Below, in pieces: positions 25,843 to 33,682 of a stretch of 64,000 bases of DNA. A model generated the notes under the pieces. That model saw only the letters and a program-made list of their open reading frames with translations. It searched no databases and had not been told where the DNA came from. Position numbers and translations under genes: made by a program. The DNA lies in NCBI RefSeq assembly GCF_007556775.1, contig NZ_CP041742.1, positions 2,370,001-2,434,000 on the forward strand, in the 5' to 3' direction. The DNA is from Lysobacter lycopersici (GTDB lineage: Bacteria; Pseudomonadota; Gammaproteobacteria; Xanthomonadales; Xanthomonadaceae). Position 1 is the first letter of the stretch, and each line of letters starts with the position of its first letter.

Positions 25843-26594
25843 GCCCGCTCCAGGACGATCCATCGCTGGATGGTTTCCGCCCGGTTGTTCAATTCCGCAT
25901 CGTAGACATCGCCTTGGTCCACGATCCGGAAACCCGATGCGAACAGCGTGTCGGTCATGTAGTCCTCAAGCTCGCGTTGCGTCCGATAAATCGCGTTGTA
26001 GCTCTGCTCGAGCTCATCGGAGAAGTGTTCCTTGATGGTAAGGCGTTCGAGGATTCCGACGGGTTCCCGCATCACGATCCGGCATTTTCCCGATGCGACG
26101 GAGGCCATGCAGCGGTATGCGCTCGCAACGTCCTCGTCATTGAGGTAGATCATGACCCCGCAGCACAAGATGCGATCGAAGGGCTGTGATTCGTCGAGTT
26201 CCGATAGCGAATAATTTTCGGCGGGCGCCACCGAAAATCTCAAGTCCGCGGTTTCCGGATGCGCAGCCCGTGCGTGGCCGATCAGTTCGGCGCTGAAGTC
26301 GATGCCGTGGTAGTAGGCGGAATTGCCGGCGAGTTCCTCGGTCCAGCGTCCGGTGCCGCAACCCACGTCGAGAACGCGCAGGGTACTGTTCAACTGCAAG
26401 ATGGGAAGCAGGCGAGCCTTTTCCGCTGCATCGCGTTTTTCCGCCAGATCCGGGTGCTTGTCCTGGTAGATGACGGCGCGCGTCAAGCCGACGCTTTCGG
26501 CCTTTTGCGCCCGTTCCTGGAAAAATTTGGCCACGCTGTCCTTGTCGATGCGTGGTTTCGATTCTTCGTCAGCTTTGGAAAATATCCGGGTCAC
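25839..26594 (-). CDS. Class I SAM-dependent methyltransferase
   Basis: This 251-aa protein has motif I RVLDVGCGTGRW at about residues 68-79 and post-I acidic residues in YYHGIDFSAEL, so it binds S-adenosylmethionine in a Rossmann fold. An N-terminal region of some 60 charged residues precedes the fold. The likely start is GTG 26594, 11 nt after the ABC-transporter stop. Methylation of a sugar, a polyol or a lipid carrier-linked terminus is possible; in some polysaccharide systems terminal methylation sets chain length. The acceptor cannot be named. Confidence 0.8.
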   Translation of the reverse strand: MTRIFSKADEESKPRIDKDSVAKFFQERAQKAESVGLTRAVIYQDKHPDLAEKRDAAEKARLLPILQLNSTLRVLDVGCGTGRWTEELAGNSAYYHGIDFSAELIGHARAAHPETADLRFSVAPAENYSLSELDESQPFDRILCCGVMIYLNDEDVASAYRCMASVASGKCRIVMREPVGILERLTIKEHFSDELEQSYNAIYRTQRELEDYMTDTLFASGFRIVDQGDVYDAELNNRAETIQRWIVLERA

Positions 26595-26605
26595 GATGGC
26601 CTGCT

Positions 26606-28354
26606 TTATTGGGCTTCGGTTGTGCCATGAAGTGAATCGATGCTCTGGACGCCGATATTCACGACTTCCTGGCAGCCGCGCAACGACGCCTCCTTGTGCG
26701 CGATCACCACGATCGTCTTGCTGCCCGACAGGCTGCGGATCGCCTCGTTCAGCGCTTCCTCGGTCTGCGCATCCAGCGCACTGGTCGCCTCGTCGAGGAA
26801 CAACACCGGCGGATCGCGGTACAGCGCCCGCGCGATGCCCACGCGTTGGCGCTGCCCGCCCGACAGGCGGATGCCGCGGTCGCCGACATCCGTTGCGTAG
26901 CCGTTCGGCAACTCGTTCGCCACGAAATCGTGGATCTGCGCCGCGCGCGCCGCGCGTTCCACCGCCTGCATGTCGATCCTGTCGCGCGGCACCCCGAAGG
27001 CGATGTTCTCCGCCACGCTCGCATCGGCCAGGAAAATGTGCTGCGGCACGTAACCGATCGCGCGCTGCCACGCCGCCACGTTGCCCGCATCCACCGCCAC
27101 GCCATCCACGCTCAACGTTCCCGCTTCCGGACGCAACAGGCCCAGCAACAGGTCCATCAAGGTGCTCTTGCCCGCGCCGCTGCGCCCGGCGATGCCGATG
27201 CTGGCGTTGGCCGGGATCGCGAGGTCGAAGCCGTCGAACACCGGCTTGTCCGGCGCGGACGGATACGCGTAGCGGATGCCCTGCAGGCGGATTTCCCGTT
27301 GCGGCGCGAGCAGCGCATCGCCGCTCGCCGCCGGCTCGTCGGGCAGCGCGAGGTCGCGATGGATCGATTCGAGCGCGGCCGACGACACGCGCAGTTTGGC
27401 GAAACCGCGGTACATCACCTGCGCCGCGGGCAGCATGCGATACGCGGCGAAACCGTACAGGCCCAGCGCCGGCAGCACGTGGGCGATGTCGTTCGAACGC
27501 AGCAGCAGCACCAGCGCGACCACGATCAGCATGCTGTAGCCGGTGGCTTCCACCAGGTACAGCGGCGACTGGCTGAGCGTGTCGTTGGTGGCCATGTGCC
27601 GGGAGAACAGCCGCGACGCCTTTTCGAACTGTGCCTGGTAGGCCGCGGCCGAGTGCGTGATCTTGACGTCCTTGATGCCGGAAAGCGCCTCGCTCGCGGC
27701 CTGGTAGCGCCTGCCGTTCGCCGCCTGCCGTTCGAGCCCGATCCGCGCCAGCCGCTTGCGCACCAGTCCGTAGATCGCGCCGTAGAGCAGGCCGAGCACC
27801 AGCACGATGCCGATGGCGGTGGCCGGGTCGTAGAGGAAGATCAGCAAGGCCATCGCCAGCACGATGGCGCCCTGTGCGAACAACTGCGACAGCGGCTGGA
27901 TCAGCTCGAACAGCAGCTGGTCGACCTCGGACAGCAGGTTCTTGCCGAGGATCGAGGAATTGCGGGTGAGGAAGAATTCGTAGGGCTGGCGCAGGTAGCG
28001 CGACAGCAGGCGCGCGCTGATCGAATGCCGTTCCATGTGCACGAAGCGGTTCAGCGCGTGCAGGGTGACGGTCTTGAACAGCGAGGACGCGACCACGATC
28101 GCGATCGAGGCGAGGCCCAGCGCGAGGATGAAGCCGCGTTCGTCGCGGAAGTGCCAGTGCGCGTACGCCGCCTGCAGGAACGGGTTCTCGTGGATCACCG
28201 CCGGGCGGCCGAGCACCGACAGGAAGGGCATGATCGACAGCACGCCGAGGGTCTCGGCCAGCGCCATCAGCACCACCAGCAGCAGCATCCACGCCGCCTT
28301 GCGCCGCTCGGCGGGGGTCAGGATGTCGCGGATTTTCGCGAGGTCACGCAGCAT
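26606..28354 (-). CDS. ABC transporter, fused permease and ATPase (MsbA/PglK-type flippase)
   Basis: This 582-aa half-transporter has a six-helix membrane domain (about residues 15-310) and a C-terminal ATPase with Walker A GRSGAGKST, signature LSGGQRQRVG and Walker B VLFLDEATSAL. The family includes MsbA and PglK, which flip lipid A or lipid-linked oligosaccharides. In this setting it most likely moves the lipid-linked glycan to the periplasm, where GT-C type enzymes act. The start is ATG 28354. A 113-bp gap with no visible gene separates it from the TPR protein upstream. Confidence 0.85.
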   Translation of the reverse strand: MLRDLAKIRDILTPAERRKAAWMLLLVVLMALAETLGVLSIMPFLSVLGRPAVIHENPFLQAAYAHWHFRDERGFILALGLASIAIVVASSLFKTVTLHALNRFVHMERHSISARLLSRYLRQPYEFFLTRNSSILGKNLLSEVDQLLFELIQPLSQLFAQGAIVLAMALLIFLYDPATAIGIVLVLGLLYGAIYGLVRKRLARIGLERQAANGRRYQAASEALSGIKDVKITHSAAAYQAQFEKASRLFSRHMATNDTLSQSPLYLVEATGYSMLIVVALVLLLRSNDIAHVLPALGLYGFAAYRMLPAAQVMYRGFAKLRVSSAALESIHRDLALPDEPAASGDALLAPQREIRLQGIRYAYPSAPDKPVFDGFDLAIPANASIGIAGRSGAGKSTLMDLLLGLLRPEAGTLSVDGVAVDAGNVAAWQRAIGYVPQHIFLADASVAENIAFGVPRDRIDMQAVERAARAAQIHDFVANELPNGYATDVGDRGIRLSGGQRQRVGIARALYRDPPVLFLDEATSALDAQTEEALNEAIRSLSGSKTIVVIAHKEASLRGCQEVVNIGVQSIDSLHGTTEAQ

Positions 28355-28467
28355 CCGCGCCCCGGCATTGGGGACGTCGCGCGCAGCCGCGCACCGGGCC
28401 TTCGAAAATCGCGATGTGCTCGCCAGTGTCCACGCGTTCCCCGGGGCAAGGATGCCCGCGCCTGATT

Positions 28468-30405
28468 CTAGTCGCCGCGGCCGGCCGCGGGACCGGCGGC
28501 GGGGTTGCGCTTCGCCATCCGCGCCTCGAGGTCGCGCGCGGCCTGCTCGTATTGCCCGGGAATGCCCATGCCGCGGAGCGCTGCGATCTGCCCGCGCGCC
28601 TCGTCGTCCTTGTCGAGCGCGATCAGCAGCTTCGCCAGGTTGATGCGGTATTGCGCGTTGTTCGGGGACAGGGCGACCGACTTGCGCCACGCGAATTCGC
28701 CGAACGACGGCTGCCCGAGCACGTTGAGCGTGTAATTGCCGAACACGTTCAGCACCTCGGCGTTGTCGCCGCGGCCCATGGCGGTGGCGAACATCGCCAT
28801 CATCCGCGACGGCGGGAAGTCGCACAGCTTCGAGACCGCGCAGCGGGTCAGCGCGTTCATCGCGCCGAGTTCCTGCGGGCCGATGGGATCGGTCGCCAGC
28901 CGATGGTCGATTTCGTCCCACCACGCGTCGTCCACCGGGCCGTGGGTGCGCGCGGCGAGCAGGATCAGGCCCTGCGCCGGCAGGATGCCGCTGTCCGGAA
29001 GCCGGTGCGCGCGTTCGAGCGCGGCGAAGGCGGCCCTGGTCGCGGCCGAATCGCGCGTGCCGTCCGAGAGCGTGGCCATCGTCTGCCCGAGCTGGTAGAC
29101 GGTGCGCGGCGACGCCGGGTGCCGGCTCATCTCGCTGATGGCGAAGCGCACGGGATCCTTCCACTCCAGCGCGCGCAGGCAGGTGGTCATGCCGAGGAAC
29201 AGCAGCCAGGACACCGCGAGCAACGCGCCGATGCGGCGCACGCTGGCGCGTTGCGGCGACAGCAGCAGGAAGTCGGCGACGGCGAGGCAGATGCCGAGCG
29301 AGGCGAAGTAGTTGCGGTGTTCGAACACCAGTTCCAGCGGCACCACGGTCGCGGTCAGCAACTGCGCGCAGAAGAACCAGGCGATGCCGAGCGCGACCAG
29401 CGGGCGCCGCTTGCGCAGCGCGAAGGCGATGGCCGCGAATGCCGCCAGCGCGACGAAGGCGAAGGTGGTGGCCGGCGGATTCCACCAGCCGCGCGAGATG
29501 GCGATGTCGTCGTGGTACAGGCCGAACTGGCGCAGCGACGGAAACACGCTCCAGCGCACGTAATCGAGCACCACCCGGCCTTCGGTGAGCAGGCGCTCGA
29601 CCAGGGTGAAATCGCGGCGCGCGAACGCATGCGGCGCCAGCGCCCGCGACAGCAGCCACGCCGATCCGAGCATCGCCGGCAGCACCAGCACGATCCCGAA
29701 GAAACCGAGCAGGCGGCGGTCGCGCGCGCCGCGGGCATCGCGGAAGCCGAACAGGCACAGTTCGATGCAGGCCGCGTACAGCGGCAGCAGCGCCGCCGAT
29801 TCCTTGCACAACGCGCCGAGCGCGGTGCCGCCGACGACGCCGATGAGGATGCGCCAGCCGCCGCCGGCGTCGCCCGCGAGTTGCCGCTGCCGGCCGAGCA
29901 GGTACAGCCACAGCCCGGCGAACACGAACGCGTGGCAGAGGCTTTCCATGCGCTGCACCACGAACAGCACCGCCATCAGGTTGATCGGGTGAAGCGCCCA
30001 GGCCGCGGCCGCGAAGCGCGCGGTCCATTCGCGGCGGCGCGCGTCGATCGCCGGCACCGCCAGCGCCAGCAGCGTGCGCAGCAGGCACAGCACGAGGCAG
30101 GCGTTGAGCGCGTGGATGGCGATGTTGGTCAGCTTCATCGGCACCGGGTCGAGGCCGGTGGCGAGGTGGTTGAGCGCGAAGGTCGCCATCGCCAGCGGCC
30201 GGTGGCCGACGCCGGCATTGGAGGAGAACAACGCCGCCATCCACGCGTGCCGGTCCCAGTTGGTGACGTGCAGCGCGGCGTTGTCGACGATGTTGGGGAA
30301 ATCGTCGAACGCGAAGCCGCCGCCGCGGCCGGGCAGGTACACGGCGGCGATGGCGAGCACCAGCAGCAGGAACGGCCAGGCCGGGCGCAACGTGGAAACC
30401 TTCAA
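28468..30405 (-). CDS. GT-C/TMTC-like polytopic membrane protein with C-terminal TPR region
   Basis: This 645-aa protein has about ten membrane helices and then a soluble helical, TPR-like C-terminal third. The N-terminal loop carries GFAFDDFPNIVDN, an aspartate pair where GT-C glycosyltransferases keep catalytic acids, and a later loop carries EHRNYFASLG, a motif shared by TMTC/DUF1736 proteins. A TTG at 30405 overlapping the previous stop (TTGA) is the only reasonable start. I infer a transferase that moves a lipid-linked sugar or glycan to a protein, possibly pilin. Direct evidence is lacking. The ABC flippase follows on the same strand. Confidence 0.7.
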   Translation of the reverse strand: MKVSTLRPAWPFLLLVLAIAAVYLPGRGGGFAFDDFPNIVDNAALHVTNWDRHAWMAALFSSNAGVGHRPLAMATFALNHLATGLDPVPMKLTNIAIHALNACLVLCLLRTLLALAVPAIDARRREWTARFAAAAWALHPINLMAVLFVVQRMESLCHAFVFAGLWLYLLGRQRQLAGDAGGGWRILIGVVGGTALGALCKESAALLPLYAACIELCLFGFRDARGARDRRLLGFFGIVLVLPAMLGSAWLLSRALAPHAFARRDFTLVERLLTEGRVVLDYVRWSVFPSLRQFGLYHDDIAISRGWWNPPATTFAFVALAAFAAIAFALRKRRPLVALGIAWFFCAQLLTATVVPLELVFEHRNYFASLGICLAVADFLLLSPQRASVRRIGALLAVSWLLFLGMTTCLRALEWKDPVRFAISEMSRHPASPRTVYQLGQTMATLSDGTRDSAATRAAFAALERAHRLPDSGILPAQGLILLAARTHGPVDDAWWDEIDHRLATDPIGPQELGAMNALTRCAVSKLCDFPPSRMMAMFATAMGRGDNAEVLNVFGNYTLNVLGQPSFGEFAWRKSVALSPNNAQYRINLAKLLIALDKDDEARGQIAALRGMGIPGQYEQAARDLEARMAKRNPAAGPAAGRGD

Positions 30406-32378
30406 TGCGTGCTCCCTGCCGCTTGCGAGGCGAGGTCCTCGCGCATCTTGCGCCGCAGTTCGGCGAATTCGTTGGACCAATAGCCTTGTCGTTCGAGCAC
30501 CCACTGGTGCAAGCGCGGCATGTTCCAGCCCGTCGCCTGCTTGCGCAGCGGCGCGATCGCATCGTAATGATCGAGCAGGGCCAGCCCTTCGGCCGGATGG
30601 CCGCTGGAGGCGAGCAGCGCCGATTCCTGCGCGGCCGCGTCGGGCGCGGGCCACGCGTCGAGCGCGGTGCGGAATTCGCGCAAGGCCGTCGCCGCATCGC
30701 CGCGCGCCAGCGCGATGCGGCCCAGCACCGCGTGCAGGTCCTGCCGGCGGCCGGGCATGGCGGCCATGCGCGGATTGGCGAGCGCGGCGCGGGTCCAGCG
30801 TTCCACCGTCGCCACGTCGACGCCCTTGCAGCCGCCGGACTGCACCAGGTCCAGCACGTCGCCCAGCCAGCGATAGGCGAGCTGGTCGCCTTCGCTCGCG
30901 TTGCGCAGCGCCTCGGTGGCCGCGTCCACCTTGGCCGGCGCCGGGCCGCGTAGCTCGCAACTGGCGCTGATGTAGTTGAGCGCAAGTTGCAGGTCGTGGG
31001 GCCGCTGCCGCCAGGGTTCCGACAGCACGGTCATGGCCAGCGCGGGCTTGCCGGCGTGCAGGTCGAACAAGGCCTGGGTGGCGATGGCGCGCGAGGAACC
31101 CGGGTTCAGCGCCAGCCACAGCCCGGCCATGCGCGGCTGGTCGGCCCACAGCGAGGCGCGCATCCAGGTGGTGCCGCCGAGCAGGGCCAGCAGCACCGCG
31201 GCGATGAGCCAGCGCACCGGCGGTTCCACCCGCCATCGCGCCACCGCGCGCGCCAGCGGCCAGCCCAGCAGCAGCGCCGGCAGGTAGTTGCGGTGTTCGA
31301 AATACAGTTCCAGCGGGATCGTGGTCGATTCCAGCAGGTGCCCGGCGAAGAAGAACAGCAGCGCCGCCGCGAGCGCGGGCGCGCGCCGCCGCAACGCGAA
31401 TCCGGCGACGACCAGCGCCAGCACCGCGAGCAGCGCGGGCAGGGTCGAGGCCGGGTGCAGCCAATCGCGCGACCACGCGTAACCGTCGTTGTACACGCCG
31501 TTGGACAACACCCGCGGCACCAGCAGCAGGCGCAGGTAATCGAGCAGCACGCCGGGCTCGGTGAGCACGCGCTGGCCGATGGTCCACGGCCGCGATTGCA
31601 GCGGTTGCGACCAGTGCGCGAGCTTCGACAGCACGTAGGCGGACAGCAGCAGGCTCGGCAACACCAGCAACGCGAAACGCAGGCGCTTCGCCAGCGGCGT
31701 TTCGCCGTCGCGCCGGTACACCGTCGCGTCCAGTACCCACGCCAGCAGCGGCAGCAACGCGCCGTTGGCCTTGCACAGCATCGCCAGCAGCGTGCCGAAG
31801 CCGATTCCGCACAGCATCCACGCCGTGCCCGCGCGCGGCGAACGCGCGAGCAGCGCGCGGCCGTGGCCCCAGGCCAGCAGCCCGGGCAGGATGCAGGTCG
31901 CCGCGAGCATCGCCTCGCGCTGGACGATGTACAGCGTGGTGGAGACGAACAGCGGATGCAGCGCCCACAGGCCCGCGCCGAGCAGCGCCGCGGCGTCGTT
32001 GCGGCGCGAAGCGCCGTCGAGTTGTTTGCCGAGCTGGCGCAGCAGCGCGAACAGCAGCGCGGTGTTGGCGAGGTGCAGCAGCACGTTGGTGCGCAGGAAC
32101 GGCCGCGGATCCGCGGGCCAGTCGTTGGCGTCCAGCAGGAAACTCAGCATCGCCAGCGGCCGGCCGGTGGGATCGGCGCTGCCGGAGGTGAGGTAGCGCC
32201 AGAACGCCGCCCAGTCGTCCACGCGCCCGCTGGCGCCGAGCTTGTCGAGGTTGACGAAATCGTCGAACAGGAATCCGCCGGCCAGCCCCGGGTGGTAGGC
32301 GAACCAGGCCAGCAACAGCAACGCGCCGAGACCGAGCCACGTCATCGTTGCAGCGTTGCGGTTCGGGGTCGTCGGCAT
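30402..32378 (-). CDS. Second GT-C/TMTC-like membrane protein with TPR region
   Basis: This 658-aa paralogue of the next gene has the same plan: GGFLFDDFVNLDKLG in the first periplasmic loop, about ten membrane helices, FEHRNYLPALLLG in a later loop, and a C-terminal TPR-like region (about 430-650). ATG 32378 is used here, with ATG 32345 an alternative. The start lies 5 nt beyond the T-tract of the pilA terminator, so it may need its own promoter or read-through. Position directly behind two pilin genes suggests pilin modification (inference). Confidence 0.7.
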   Translation of the reverse strand: MPTTPNRNAATMTWLGLGALLLLAWFAYHPGLAGGFLFDDFVNLDKLGASGRVDDWAAFWRYLTSGSADPTGRPLAMLSFLLDANDWPADPRPFLRTNVLLHLANTALLFALLRQLGKQLDGASRRNDAAALLGAGLWALHPLFVSTTLYIVQREAMLAATCILPGLLAWGHGRALLARSPRAGTAWMLCGIGFGTLLAMLCKANGALLPLLAWVLDATVYRRDGETPLAKRLRFALLVLPSLLLSAYVLSKLAHWSQPLQSRPWTIGQRVLTEPGVLLDYLRLLLVPRVLSNGVYNDGYAWSRDWLHPASTLPALLAVLALVVAGFALRRRAPALAAALLFFFAGHLLESTTIPLELYFEHRNYLPALLLGWPLARAVARWRVEPPVRWLIAAVLLALLGGTTWMRASLWADQPRMAGLWLALNPGSSRAIATQALFDLHAGKPALAMTVLSEPWRQRPHDLQLALNYISASCELRGPAPAKVDAATEALRNASEGDQLAYRWLGDVLDLVQSGGCKGVDVATVERWTRAALANPRMAAMPGRRQDLHAVLGRIALARGDAATALREFRTALDAWPAPDAAAQESALLASSGHPAEGLALLDHYDAIAPLRKQATGWNMPRLHQWVLERQGYWSNEFAELRRKMREDLASQAAGSTH

Positions 32379-32382
32379 GCAG

Positions 32383-32411
32383 GAAAACGAAGGGGCCGCA
32401 AGCGCGGCCCC
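32383..32411 (-). terminator. Rho-independent terminator after the second pilin
   Basis: On the minus strand an 8-bp G+C stem (32404-32411 with 32392-32399) around a 4-nt loop is followed by TTCGTTTT. It lies 31 nt beyond the pilin stop and just before the TPR gene. It would keep abundant pilin transcription from running into the glycan genes. Confidence 0.8.
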
Positions 32412-32441
32412 CGGATGGTAACGAATCGCGGGCGCGGTCCG

Positions 32442-32888
32442 TCAGTGGCGGCAGACCGTCGGCACCCACTTGTCCTTGAGCGCGGTGCTGGACTTGTTGC
32501 ACACCCATTCGATGCTGCCGGCGTGGGTGATGGGCGAGAACACCAGCGCCTGGCCGTCGATGACCTTGTTGGCCTTCTTGTCGGTCGCGCTGTAGTGCGC
32601 GGTGATGATGCCGCCGCTGCCGACGCCGACCGAGACGACGTAGCTGCCCTGGATCGAGGGGGCATCCGACAGGCCGTAGGACTTGTTGGTGCCGTTGGCG
32701 AAGCGGCCGTAGTTGTTCTGGAACTCGCCGACCGCGGTCTTGATGCCGTCGGCCAGCGAGGAACCTTCCGCGACCTGCGCACGGATCACGTAGTCCTGGT
32801 ACTGGCTGATGGCGATGGCGGCGAGGATGGCGATGATCGCCACCACGATCATCAGCTCGATCAAGGTGAAGCCGCGCTGCGTGTTCAT
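32442..32888 (-). CDS. pilA: Type IVa major pilin (second tandem copy)
   Basis: This 148-aa prepilin has a short leader MNTQRG cut before Phe7, with the conserved Glu five residues into the mature protein ([20 protein letters not shown]). The rest is a globular domain with two C-terminal cysteines (WVCN...TVCRH) forming the D-loop disulfide. Residues 1-75 are almost the same as in the neighbouring pilin, while the middle ([12 protein letters not shown]) and end differ. A strong sigma-54 promoter at 32957-32971 gives it a separate transcript. PilD processes it, and PilB and PilC assemble it. Confidence 0.96.
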   Translation of the reverse strand: MNTQRGFTLIELMIVVAIIAILAAIAISQYQDYVIRAQVAEGSSLADGIKTAVGEFQNNYGRFANGTNKSYGLSDAPSIQGSYVVSVGVGSGGIITAHYSATDKKANKVIDGQALVFSPITHAGSIEWVCNKSSTALKDKWVPTVCRH

Positions 32889-32956
32889 TCCGTTTCCCCT
32901 GGTGATGGCGTGGCCACGGATCCATGGCCGGTGAGTCCCCTACGCCATGGATGAAC

Positions 32957-32971
32957 GCAAGCCGCGTGCCA
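32957..32971 (-). promoter_or_regulatory. Sigma-54 promoter of the second pilin
   Basis: The minus strand reads TGGCACGCGGCTTGC, matching the sigma-54 consensus TGGCACG-N4-TTGC at every fixed position, with correct GG-to-GC spacing of 10 nt. Transcription would begin about 12 nt further on, leaving a leader of roughly 55 nt before the ATG at 32888. The activator is expected to be PilR, encoded at 36677-38098. Confidence 0.88.
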
Positions 32972-33014
32972 TCCCCGGACACGCGTGACCGGCGTCACGC
33001 TTGGGGTCCGGGGC

Positions 33015-33043
33015 AAAAAGAAAGGCCGCCTTGCGGCGGCCTT
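33015..33043 (-). terminator. Rho-independent terminator after the first pilin
   Basis: On the minus strand a 9-bp stem (33035-33043 with 33022-33030) around GCAA is followed by TCTTTTTG. It lies about 25 nt past the pilin stop and upstream of the second pilin promoter, so the two pilin genes are separate transcription units. Confidence 0.88.
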
Positions 33044-33066
33044 CCGGTACTGCGTGGCGCTGTCGC

Positions 33067-33513
33067 TTAGTTGCGGCAGATCGTCGGGCGGTACTTGCTC
33101 AGGACCGAAGACTGGTTCTTGCAGTTCCATTCGATCGAACCGGCATGGGTCACCGGCGAGAACACCAGCGTGGTGTTGTCAATCTTGGTGTTGGCCTTCT
33201 TCGGCGAGGTGCTGCTGAAATGCGCGGTGATCTGGCCCTTGCCGTTGACGCCGACCGAGGCGACGTAGCTGCCCTGGATCGAGGCGGCATCCGCCAGGCC
33301 GTAGGACTTGTTGCTGCCGTTGGCGAAGCGGCCGTAGTTGTTCTGGAACTCGGCGACCGCGGTCTTGATGCCGTCGGCCAGCGAGGAACCTTCCGAGACC
33401 TGCGAACGGATCACGTAGTCCTGGTACTGGCTGATGGCGATGGCGGCGAGGATCGCGATGATCGCAACGACGATCATCAGTTCGATCAGGGTGAAGCCTT
33501 GCATCTTCTTCAT
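33067..33513 (-). CDS. pilA: Type IVa major pilin (first tandem copy)
   Basis: This 148-aa prepilin has leader MKKMQG cut before Phe7, a mature N-terminus [20 protein letters not shown], and a C-terminal cysteine pair (WNCK...TICRN). The frame could be extended upstream, but ATG 33513 gives the classical six-residue leader. It is a close paralogue of the pilin at 32442-32888 and has the same length. A sigma-54-like promoter lies at 33614-33628. Surface-exposed loops are where the two copies differ most, so they may be alternative or mixed subunits. Confidence 0.96.
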   Translation of the reverse strand: MKKMQGFTLIELMIVVAIIAILAAIAISQYQDYVIRSQVSEGSSLADGIKTAVAEFQNNYGRFANGSNKSYGLADAASIQGSYVASVGVNGKGQITAHFSSTSPKKANTKIDNTTLVFSPVTHAGSIEWNCKNQSSVLSKYRPTICRN

Positions 33514-33613
33514 GGTGTATCCCCTAGGGTGGTTTTTCGGAATCCACATGCCCCACCGCCAGCTAGCCGGTCCGTGGGTCCCCGTGCGAAAGGGCACGTG
33601 CATGGTACTGAAC

Positions 33614-33628
33614 GCAGGAGCCATGCCA
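33614..33628 (-). promoter_or_regulatory. Sigma-54-like promoter of the first pilin
   Basis: The minus strand reads TGGCATGGCTCCTGC. It keeps the invariant GG and GC with 10-nt spacing, with C for T in the -12 box. Transcription would start near 33602, about 90 nt before the pilin ATG. It is weaker than the promoter of the second pilin by match to consensus. Confidence 0.72.
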
Positions 33629-33682
33629 AGCCGGACAGAACCGGAGGAATGCGATGGTGGTCACGTTCCAGGCACGACGAGC

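Noticed and set aside
30987-32954. A 655-codon plus-strand frame opposite the TPR protein and pilin
   Set aside because: It is the shadow of real minus-strand genes, with Gln/Arg-rich nonsense composition.
33514-33624. Longer start for the first pilin at 33624
   Set aside because: It would replace the six-residue prepilin leader with a 43-residue one and cross the sigma-54 promoter region and its leader.
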